Assembly: GCA_016793525.1 (NCBI GenBank)
Contig: JAEUJT010000522.1
Span: 1-7,399 of the forward strand
Length of the DNA: 7,399 nt
Origin: Archangium sp.
GTDB lineage: Bacteria; Myxococcota; Myxococcia; Myxococcales; Myxococcaceae
Direction: 5' to 3'
The translations under genes were made by a program, and so were the position numbers. The stretch's first letter is position 1, and each line of letters starts with the position of its first letter. Under the pieces are notes generated by a model. It was not told the DNA's origin and ran no database searches. It worked only from the letters and a program-made list of their open reading frames with translations. This document shows, one piece after another, positions 1-5,723 of the stretch.

Positions 1-986
1 GGGTAGGGCACCAGCTTGTGGGCTTCGGGGTCCCACAGCTTGAGGCGGAAACACGCCACCACGTCTCCGATTGAAAATGACGTGGTGCCCGGGTGCTGCA
101 GCTCGGGAATCGCCGCCATCGCCTCGGGCAGCCGGTAGAACGGAATCGCCGCGTTCAGGTGGTGCACGTGGTGAAAGCCGATGTTGGCGGTGAGCCAGTT
201 CATCAGCGGCCCCATCTTCATGTAGCTCGACGAATCGAGCGCCGCGCCGGTGAAGCTCCAGTTTTGCCGGTCGGCCACCTGCGCCTCGGGGAAGTTGTGC
301 TGCGCGTAGAAAAGGTAGGCCCCGGTGGCCGCCGCGATGCCGTAGGGACTCAGCCAGGTGAAGACGAAGACGTCGGGCCGGCCGGCGAGCGTACACGCCG
401 TCGCCAACCCCGCCACCAGCAGCAGCGACACCAGGCCGCCCCAGTGCTTCTTCGGCGCCCGGAGGAACGGCCGCAGGCACATGCCGATGCCGAAGATCGA
501 GAACCACGCGAAGACCATGTTCAGCGGGTGCCGCGCCGCACGGTACAGCCAACGCTGGAGCGGCGTGGCCTGCGCGTACATGGCCGGTGTCAGCATCGGG
601 TAGCTGCCGATGTGCGAGCCGACGATCTTCGCCGTGTGCGCGTGGTGGTAGTTGTGCGTCTCCCGCCAGACCGACGGCGGCGAGAGAATGAGCTCTCCGA
701 AAAACCAGTACAGCCCGCGCGCCACCTTGGAGTTGCGCAGAATCGCGCCGTGCTGAAAGTCGTGGAACAAACAGAACGCGCGAACGATGACCAACCCGGT
801 GAAACACGCCACCGGCAGCCGCACCCACCACACCGGGGCCAGCGCCGCGGTGGCCGTCAACGCCGCCAGAAAAGTGAAGGTGCTCACCGTCACCCACCAG
901 CTCGTGCGGCGGTTCTCGACGGTGAACACCTTGCTGGCGACGAGCAGCTCTTTTTCGGGGCGGCGGGGCGACACAGCAGCGGTCAT
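1..986 (-). CDS. Membrane fatty acid desaturase (Delta-12/omega-6-like), C-terminus cut off by window edge
   Basis: I translated this gene from the reverse complement; it has an ATG at 986-984 and stays open for 328 codons to the window edge. It has the three histidine boxes of the membrane di-iron desaturases (PF00487): HDFQH at residues 75-79, HNYHH at 111-115 and HHVHH at 272-276. An extra conserved-type QHNFP (His230) and the context NIGFHHVHHLN point to the acyl-lipid Delta-12/omega-6 branch. Hydrophobic stretches lie around residues 34-50 and 57-74 and near the middle, as expected for a protein inserting double bonds into membrane acyl chains using O2 and an electron donor. The first box is HxxxH. 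No strong Shine-Dalgarno precedes the ATG, so the start is likely but not certain. It is divergent from the secretion genes and probably functionally unrelated. Beta-carotene ketolase-type relatives are a less likely alternative. Confidence 0.88.
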   Translation of the reverse strand, partial: MTAAVSPRRPEKELLVASKVFTVENRRTSWWVTVSTFTFLAALTATAALAPVWWVRLPVACFTGLVIVRAFCLFHDFQHGAILRNSKVARGLYWFFGELILSPPSVWRETHNYHHAHTAKIVGSHIGSYPMLTPAMYAQATPLQRWLYRAARHPLNMVFAWFSIFGIGMCLRPFLRAPKKHWGGLVSLLLVAGLATACTLAGRPDVFVFTWLSPYGIAAATGAYLFYAQHNFPEAQVADRQNWSFTGAALDSSSYMKMGPLMNWLTANIGFHHVHHLNAAIPFYRLPEAMAAIPELQHPGTTSFSIGDVVACFRLKLWDPEAHKLVPY

Positions 987-1094
987 GGCGACCCCGGGTA
1001 CCACGAAGTGGCCCTTGTGCCCAAGTGTCAGACATGTCGGGGGTTTGGCTACAGCGTCAAGCGCGTGGTGGCCGGGGTAGGGTGCTGTCTTGTC
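987..1094. promoter_or_regulatory. Divergent intergenic region between desaturase and FHA gene
   Basis: These ~108 bp separate two divergent genes and should hold both promoters. On the minus strand a TTGACG box (plus positions 1055-1060) is a fair -35 match, but no convincing -10 follows at 16-18 bp. A compact palindromic element TGTCAGACATGTC lies at 1026-1038, containing TGTC-A-GACA and the overlapping GACATGTC. More TGTC units occur at 1086, 1091 and 1096, across the FHA start. The region fits a regulator-binding site but nothing identifies the regulator. A purine-rich stretch at 1074-1084 (GGGGTAGGGTG) may act as ribosome-binding site for the FHA gene. Confidence 0.35.
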
Positions 1095-1598
1095 ATGTCC
1101 ATGCGGTTGAACGAGCTCATCGACCGTTGGCGCGCCGATCCGGCGGGCACCGAGCGCACGCTCCAGGTTCCCGTGCTGGTCTACGAGGCGGCCGGTGTGG
1201 AGCAAGGCGATATGTGGGCTGCCACCGGCTCAGTCGTCGTCGGTCGGCGCCCCCACGGCCACGACCCTGCCATCTTCTTCGTCGAAAAGCGCATCGGCAC
1301 TCAGAACCCGTTCACCATGGGCGTCACCATCGGGCGCGTCGAGAACAACGACATCGCCATCGACGACTCGAGCGTCAGCCGGTTCCACGCATGGCTCCAG
1401 CACGATGAGCGCACCAAAGCGTGGGTGTTGTGCGATGCCGAAAGCAAGAACGGCACGTACCTTGACGGCGTCGAGCTCGACGCGGGGCAGCGCAAGCCGC
1501 TGTCTGACGGCAGCGTGATTCGCTTGGGAAACGCGTACTTACGGTTCCTGCTGCCGGCCAGCGTGGTCGGCCGGCTCCTTCTCTTGGCGGGGGCCTGA
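1095..1598 (+). CDS. Small stand-alone FHA-domain protein
   Basis: The product has 167 residues. Residues ~75-152 form a forkhead-associated domain: the GR of the first conserved loop (80-81), SRFH (95-98) and NGT (119-121) are the residues that contact phospho-threonine in FHA domains. The first ~70 residues are not assigned to any family; a short hydrophobic tail (YLRFLLP onward) closes the protein. I chose ATG 1095; ATG 1101 and GTG 1065 or 1068 are possible in frame. The frame stays open far upstream to position 93, but that part is antisense to the desaturase and is not coding. FHA proteins (Fha/TagH class) take part in threonine-phosphorylation control of T6SS assembly, so the place just upstream of vgrG suggests a related signalling role. 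That role is inferred. No kinase is visible in the window. Confidence 0.85.
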   Translation: MSMRLNELIDRWRADPAGTERTLQVPVLVYEAAGVEQGDMWAATGSVVVGRRPHGHDPAIFFVEKRIGTQNPFTMGVTIGRVENNDIAIDDSSVSRFHAWLQHDERTKAWVLCDAESKNGTYLDGVELDAGQRKPLSDGSVIRLGNAYLRFLLPASVVGRLLLLAGA

Positions 1599-1627
1599 TC
1601 CCGATGACGACCGGCGTCGGCCCATCA

Positions 1628-1663
1628 CAATTGACTTGGTTCGGGTTCCCCCGTTCAATTGAC
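1628..1663. repeat. Direct repeat CAATTGAC x2, 28 bp apart
   Basis: CAATTGAC occurs at 1628-1635 and again at 1656-1663. The core CAATTG is itself palindromic. The copies overlap the -35 and -10 boxes of the candidate promoter, a position suited to an operator. AT-rich 8-mers repeated this closely are uncommon in such GC-rich DNA, but the pair may still be chance. Confidence 0.4.
1631..1659 (+). promoter_or_regulatory. Candidate sigma70-type promoter for the vgrG operon
   Basis: TTGACT at 1631-1636 is a 5/6 match to the -35 consensus. It is followed after exactly 17 bp by TTCAAT at 1654-1659, a 4/6 match to the -10 consensus. Transcription would start near 1666 and give a leader of about 330 nt ahead of vgrG. 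Sequence match only; other promoters, including alternative sigma factors, are possible. Confidence 0.3.
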
Positions 1664-1737
1664 CCCATGGGCTGCCTGGTCCAGGGGGCTGGTTCTCACT
1701 CGGCGGCCCAACACCCGACCGCCATCTCGGAGGCACC

Positions 1738-1905
1738 ATGTTTCAATCGCTCAGCAATGAAGGCCGCTCGCAGTGCGCCACTCGCTCGGAACTACCTGAG
1801 GTTGACCGCGTTCGGTTTCGGTTGACACCGAACGGCTCCGGTCTCCTCGGTACGGCTCGGCTCCAGCGACGCATGGCGTGTGTGTCTCGCACATCGCGCC
1901 CGTAG
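1738..1905 (+). other. Candidate small ORF, 55 codons (sORF1)
   Basis: ATG at 1738 is preceded by GGAGG at 1729-1733, a strong Shine-Dalgarno with a rather short 4-nt spacer. The frame runs 55 codons to TAG at 1903-1905 and begins MFQSLSNEGRSQCATRSELP. The product is basic and Arg/Ser-rich, with no membrane segment or recognised domain. Third-position G/C is visibly lower than in vgrG, which argues against long-standing coding. It may be a leader peptide, a small unrecognised protein, or chance. Confidence 0.18.
1800..1834. repeat. GGTTGAC direct repeat with 8-bp inverted repeat
   Basis: GGTTGAC occurs at 1800-1806 and 1820-1826, 20 bp apart. Around the second copy, CGTTCGGT (1809-1816) and ACCGAACG (1827-1834) form a perfect 8-bp stem with a 10-nt loop. 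No T-run follows, so it is not an intrinsic terminator. It could be an RNA hairpin in the leader or a protein-binding site. Confidence 0.35.
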
Positions 1906-1920
1906 CTTCGGAGACCTCAC

Positions 1921-1995
1921 ATGCTGACACGTTCACCGTTGTCCACGCAGCGTAGCGCGGCTGCTTCTCCTGACGTTCTGCCAGAGGTGCGTTGA
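1921..1995 (+). other. Candidate 24-codon leader peptide overlapping the vgrG start (sORF2)
   Basis: ATG at 1921 follows GGAGA at 1910-1914 with a 6-nt spacer. The frame encodes 24 residues (starting MLTRSPLSTQ) and stops at TGA 1993-1995. That stop shares its A with the vgrG ATG at 1995 (TGATG), the arrangement used for stop-restart translational coupling. The peptide has no recognisable function. With an ORF this short, chance is a serious alternative. Confidence 0.2.
1983..1989 (+). promoter_or_regulatory. Ribosome-binding site of vgrG
   Basis: AGAGGTG sits 5 nt upstream of ATG 1995. It decides that ATG 1995, rather than the in-frame TTG at 1992, is the vgrG start. Confidence 0.6.
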
Positions 1996-4900
1996 TGGCT
2001 ACTTATACAGACGCGGCGCTGGCGGCGATGTCGAGCCAGGCGCTGATCAACCTCCAGCTCGAGGCCGACGACGCGCTCTCCGACCGCATTCAAGCCGAGC
2101 TCGACAAGCGCTCCGGTCGCAAAGACCCGATCAGCCCCGAGGTGATGGCGAAGATCGAGCAGTCAGTCATGAAGACCGACGCCGCGGGTCTGAACCAAAA
2201 GCCGCTCGAGCTTCAAACCGGTACAAGCGCAGCGCCGAACCTGGGGAACCTCCCCACTCAACCCCCCGAGGGAAATCTCGGCGGCGGCAATCTGGGCGAG
2301 GTGCTCGGCACGGCTGGCGTGGCGGTCGGCGTCGCCGGCCTGGTGAGCAACCTGACGGGCAACGCCGAGCTGGGCAAAGCGCTCACCATCGCCGGAGCCG
2401 CGGTGACCGTCGGCACCACTGTCGCCAATCTGCTGACCACGCCCAAGCCTCCGGCTCCGCCCGAGGTTCCCACGGTGCCGGCGGGATCTGCCCCCGGCTC
2501 GGCTCCGGGGACTCCCGCTGCGGTGACGGCTGGCTCGGCGGCCGGTGCGACCGGCACGGCGAGCGCCGGGAACGGCACCACCCCCGTCACGGGAACCACC
2601 AGCGAGAGCAGAACCGCCGATGACCCGTACGAGCAGTCGAGCGAAGAAGAGGGAGAAGAAGACGACGACAAACCGCTCGATCGAGTGAACTGCTCGTTCG
2701 CTTGGCAGAAGGCCGATCTCCCGAAGTGCACGGTCTTCGAGCTCGAGCTTGCTGAAGAACTTTCGAAGCCGTACCTCATGAGGCTCCGGGTCACGGGGCC
2801 TGAGCCCGACGTCGACGAATCGCTCATGGTCGGTGAGGCGTGCACGCTCACCATGGTTCGCGGAAGCCAGCGGTACATCAACGGCATCGTCTCCGAGGCC
2901 TCGTTCTCGAGCTTCGGTCACGACGTGGCCGCCGAAGGCAACATGCCGATGGCGGTGCTCCACCTCACCATCGTCCCCGCGCTCGCGCTGCTCGGTCAGC
3001 GCCGGGAAAACCGAATTTTCCAGAACGTGTCGGTGCCCGACATTCTCAATCAGGTCCTGACGACTGGCTTGTCAGACTATGGCCGGGCCGTTTCGCTCGA
3101 TTTGCAGAAGGAATACCCAGTTGTTGAATACTGTACACAATACGACGAAACCGACCTCGCCTTCGTGCAGCGCCTCATGGCGCAAGAGGGCATCGTGTCG
3201 ATCTTCGTGCAGGGCGAGACGGCCGAGGAGCTGAAGCTCATCGACGACGTCAGCAGCTACACGCCGATCTCGACGTATGGCAGCAAGCCGGTGCCGCTGC
3301 GCACCTCGGCGAGCCAGTTTCACTCGATCGAGGTCGTCGAGCGTTTCTTGACCGACACCCGGCTGACGCCCACCAGCGCGTCGACCCGGGTCTTCAACTG
3401 GACGAACGCGAACCCGCCGACCGACCACAAGGTCGAGAGCAAAGACGCGCACGATCTGAGCCGGGAGCAGTCGGTCGGTGAGGCGCCGGCGTCGCTCCAC
3501 GACTTCTCCGGTACGCAATACGGCGCCGACAATGGCGCCAACCAGGCGAAGCTCATTCAAGAGACCGCGCTCTCCCGCGGAAAGACGGGCCGTGGCACGG
3601 GCATCGTGACCGGCATGACGGTCGGCGGCACCTTCGAGCTCGAAAACGCCATTCGCTCGAACCTCAACCGCGGCTACGTGTTGACCAAGGTGGTGCACCG
3701 CGGTCGTGCGGCCGCTGGCGCGGCGTATTTGGGGGTCGTCGGGCGAAAGGTGCCTCCGCTCTGCGAAGAGTGCCCCACCGAAGACAAGTGCAAGAAGGCC
3801 GAGAAGTGCGTGTCGGGGTACGAGATCAGCTACTCGAACTCGTTCGAGTGTGTGCACGACGACGTGTTGTACCGGCCCGAGCGGCCTCCGCGCCGGTTCG
3901 TGCAAACCGCGCAGACCGCAGTGGTGGTCGGCGTCGACGGTGAGGAGATCACCACCGACGAGCACGGCCGCATCAAGGTGCAGTTCCACTGGGATCGGCT
4001 CGGCACCAACAACGAAGAGTCGTCGTGTTGGGTCCGCGTCGCGCAGATGTCGGCGGGCGTGGGCTTCGGGGGCGTGTTCATTCCTCGCCACGGTATGGAG
4101 GTGGTCGTCACCTTCCTCGAAGGCAACCCCGACAAGCCGCTGGTGACGGGGTGCGTCTACAACGGCATCAACGTGCCCCCGGTCGAGCTGCCGGCCACGA
4201 AGACCCGCAGCGCGATTCGTACGTGGAGCTCGCCCAGCAGCGGCGGCTACAACGAGCTGGCCTTCGAAGACGCCGCCGGCAGCGAAGAGGTGTACCTGCA
4301 GGCGCAGAAAGACCTCAACATTCTCGTCAAGAACGACAAGGAAGAGACCGTTCAGGGGCATGAGAGCCGGCAGGTGACGATGACCCGAACGCTCAAGGTC
4401 GGCCTCGCTGACACAGTGGCCGTCGGCGCGGCGCAGACCATCGCGGTCGGCCTCGAGCGCACCGTCGCCGTCGGTGGTTTCCACCAGGTGGTCGTTGGGC
4501 TCCAGCAGACCACCATGGTCGCGATGAACGACACCTTGACCGTCGGAAAGAACCGCACCGAGTCGGTGACCGGCGACTCCAGCGAAAACGTCGGCGCGAC
4601 CAAAAGCGTCACGGTCGGCAAAGACCATTCGGTCAGCGTGACGGGCGAAGAGACCATCACCGTCGGCGGGAACCGAAAAGAAGAGGTCACCGGCAACGTC
4701 GAATACGTCGTCGGCAAGAAGACGAAAGAGAACTACCGCGACGGCCAGCACGTGATGATCGACGTGCTCAAGGGCGAAAACGGCAGCGACCCGATCTTCG
4801 ATCAAGAGGTGAACAAGAACGGCATCATCACGACGTTGATCAAGGGCAACGCCACGGTCGACATCGTCGAAGGAAACCACGAGTTCATCATCGAGAAGGG

Positions 4901-5138
4901 CGATTCGACCGAGGCGATCACCAAAGGCAACAAACAGATCGAGGTCGCCGAGGGCATGGTGACCATCGTCACCAAGAAGAACGCGATCGTCATCGATGCG
5001 TCGAAAGACAAGCAGCTTCAATTGGTGTGCGGCGATTCCTCCATCATCTTGAAAAAGGACGGAATCGTGATCAAAGGCAAGAAGATCACCCTCGATGGCG
5101 ACAACGTCGTCATCAAGGGCAAAACCGGTGTCAACTAG
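1995..5138 (+). CDS. vgrG: T6SS spike protein VgrG with N-terminal extension and Cys-rich insertion
   Basis: The 1047-residue product is long for VgrG (commonly about 600-800). Residues 1-~230 are an extension: helical start (1-60), two Gly/Ala-rich hydrophobic segments (103-117, 129-147), Pro/Ala/Thr-rich linker (150-210) and acidic patch (217-225). The gp27-like part runs ~232-580 and includes the VgrG signature QYDETD at 382-387. A Cys-rich insertion (Cys590, 593, 599, 605) comes before the gp5-like OB fold: DEHGRIKVQFHWDR (655-668), then CWVRVAQ and the IPRHGMEVVV stretch. NELAFED (753-759) leads into the beta-helical needle, with fourteen octapeptides at 800-911 and further KGN/EGN-type repeats to the tip. 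VgrG trimerises at the end of the Hcp tube and carries effectors across target membranes. No C-terminal effector domain is present, so cargo is probably delivered through adaptors encoded downstream. First gene of a compact plus-strand run. Confidence 0.96.
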   Translation: MATYTDAALAAMSSQALINLQLEADDALSDRIQAELDKRSGRKDPISPEVMAKIEQSVMKTDAAGLNQKPLELQTGTSAAPNLGNLPTQPPEGNLGGGNLGEVLGTAGVAVGVAGLVSNLTGNAELGKALTIAGAAVTVGTTVANLLTTPKPPAPPEVPTVPAGSAPGSAPGTPAAVTAGSAAGATGTASAGNGTTPVTGTTSESRTADDPYEQSSEEEGEEDDDKPLDRVNCSFAWQKADLPKCTVFELELAEELSKPYLMRLRVTGPEPDVDESLMVGEACTLTMVRGSQRYINGIVSEASFSSFGHDVAAEGNMPMAVLHLTIVPALALLGQRRENRIFQNVSVPDILNQVLTTGLSDYGRAVSLDLQKEYPVVEYCTQYDETDLAFVQRLMAQEGIVSIFVQGETAEELKLIDDVSSYTPISTYGSKPVPLRTSASQFHSIEVVERFLTDTRLTPTSASTRVFNWTNANPPTDHKVESKDAHDLSREQSVGEAPASLHDFSGTQYGADNGANQAKLIQETALSRGKTGRGTGIVTGMTVGGTFELENAIRSNLNRGYVLTKVVHRGRAAAGAAYLGVVGRKVPPLCEECPTEDKCKKAEKCVSGYEISYSNSFECVHDDVLYRPERPPRRFVQTAQTAVVVGVDGEEITTDEHGRIKVQFHWDRLGTNNEESSCWVRVAQMSAGVGFGGVFIPRHGMEVVVTFLEGNPDKPLVTGCVYNGINVPPVELPATKTRSAIRTWSSPSSGGYNELAFEDAAGSEEVYLQAQKDLNILVKNDKEETVQGHESRQVTMTRTLKVGLADTVAVGAAQTIAVGLERTVAVGGFHQVVVGLQQTTMVAMNDTLTVGKNRTESVTGDSSENVGATKSVTVGKDHSVSVTGEETITVGGNRKEEVTGNVEYVVGKKTKENYRDGQHVMIDVLKGENGSDPIFDQEVNKNGIITTLIKGNATVDIVEGNHEFIIEKGDSTEAITKGNKQIEVAEGMVTIVTKKNAIVIDASKDKQLQLVCGDSSIILKKDGIVIKGKKITLDGDNVVIKGKTGVN
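4392..4727 (+). repeat. Fourteen tandem octapeptide repeats in the VgrG needle
   Basis: Residues 800-911 divide without gaps into fourteen 8-residue units with Val at position 3 and usually Gly at position 4, for example VAVGAAQT, IAVGLERT, LTVGKNRT, ITVGGNRK. Units 6, 8, 11 and 13 replace the Gly (xxVA or xxVT). This is the same period as the VxGxxxxx octads of the phage T4 gp5 beta-helix, so it should form a triple-stranded needle. The DNA repeat is degenerate; the regularity is at protein level. Confidence 0.8.
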
Positions 5139-5150
5139 TGGGTGACCGCC

Positions 5151-5648
5151 ATGGCCCGACGAAAAGCAGCTGAGTCCAGCAAGGTCGTTTCACTCCGCCG
5201 GCACGACCCGCCGGCCTTGCCAGGCGCGCGGGTGGGGTGGGTGGTGGGCCTCGCCGTCGACGGCAACATCGTGGTCGAGGTGCCGGGGCTCCCCGGCCCA
5301 CGCATCGCCCGCGCCACCGTCGTGCTCACCCCGGCGCAGCTCGACCCCGAGGCGAGAACCGAGGTGCTGGTGCTGTTCGACCAGGGCGGCGGCCAGCCGG
5401 TCATCATCGGCGTGATGCGCAAGCAGCCGTCGAGCGACGCGCCGGCCCGCCCCCGGGTACAGCCATTGACCGCCGACGTCGACGGCAACCGGGTCACGCT
5501 CACCGCCGAACACGAAATCGTCTTGAAGTGCGGCGACGCCGAGATCGTGCTCCGCAAGAACGGGCGCATTCTCATTCGCGGCGTTCACGTCGAAACGCGC
5601 TCGAAGGGGCTGAACCGCATCAAGGGCGGTGCGGTGCACATCAACTAG
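5151..5648 (+). CDS. DUF6484-type VgrG-associated protein
   Basis: The product has 165 residues from ATG 5151; an in-frame GTG at 5142, 4 bp after the vgrG stop, would add three residues. I prefer the ATG because GTGGGTG lies just upstream. Residues ~26-90 have the DUF6484 pattern as I remember it: GWVVGLAVDG, a central PGLPGP followed by ARATV, and LVLFDQGGGQPVIIGV. After a Pro-rich linker, residues ~110-165 form a second segment with CGDAEIVLRKNGRILIRG and ending NRIKGGAVHIN. That tail resembles the end of the VgrG needle. DUF6484 proteins recur beside vgrG and DUF2169 genes, and their molecular job is not established to my knowledge. No signal peptide or membrane segment is seen. An inferred role is binding to or capping the spike. 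Confidence 0.8.
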   Translation: MARRKAAESSKVVSLRRHDPPALPGARVGWVVGLAVDGNIVVEVPGLPGPRIARATVVLTPAQLDPEARTEVLVLFDQGGGQPVIIGVMRKQPSSDAPARPRVQPLTADVDGNRVTLTAEHEIVLKCGDAEIVLRKNGRILIRGVHVETRSKGLNRIKGGAVHIN

Positions 5649-5723
5649 CTCTCGCTCTCCCATGGACGTGTCGTGCTCGCCTTGTCAGAAGCCACAGCCA
5701 ACGATGGTCGCGAACGGGGGCGC

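Larger units (their letters stand above)
1599..1994. other. ~400 bp leader/intergenic region upstream of vgrG
   Basis: No established gene is recognisable between the FHA stop and the vgrG start. The stretch holds a possible promoter (1631-1659), two CAATTGAC direct repeats (1628, 1656), a second GGTTGAC pair (1800, 1820), an 8-bp inverted repeat (1809-1816 with 1827-1834), and two short reading frames each preceded by a Shine-Dalgarno-like sequence (1738-1905 and 1921-1995). Third-position G/C bias is weaker here than in the flanking genes. It is long for a simple spacer and could be a regulated untranslated leader. Confidence 0.5.

Noticed and set aside
93..1094. Long plus-strand open frame upstream of, and in frame with, the FHA start
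   Set aside because: It is antisense to the desaturase. The translation is Arg/His/Pro-rich low-complexity shadow, while the minus strand carries three histidine boxes. The FHA protein starts near 1095.
1604..1825. 73-codon plus-strand frame in the intergenic region
   Set aside because: No ribosome-binding site, mixed composition, no recognisable motif; the 1738 frame has a better start signal.
1809..1834. Inverted repeat considered as a terminator for the FHA gene
   Set aside because: Only an 8-bp stem with a 10-nt loop, no following T-run, and more than 200 bp after the FHA stop.
1853..1868. Possible sigma54 promoter (GG-N10-GC) before vgrG
   Set aside because: Only the GG and GC dinucleotides fit; the flanking bases do not match TGGCAC and TTGCA. 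Such bare matches are expected by chance in GC-rich DNA.
2637..2700. Acidic Glu/Asp run in VgrG considered as a frameshift or gene-fusion joint
   Set aside because: The frame is continuous and the acidic stretch reads as a normal flexible linker between the extension and the VgrG core.
3072..5021. 649-codon minus-strand open frame inside vgrG
   Set aside because: Antisense shadow caused by GC-rich codon structure; composition is Arg/Val/Asp/His-rich without domains, whereas vgrG is unmistakable on the plus strand.
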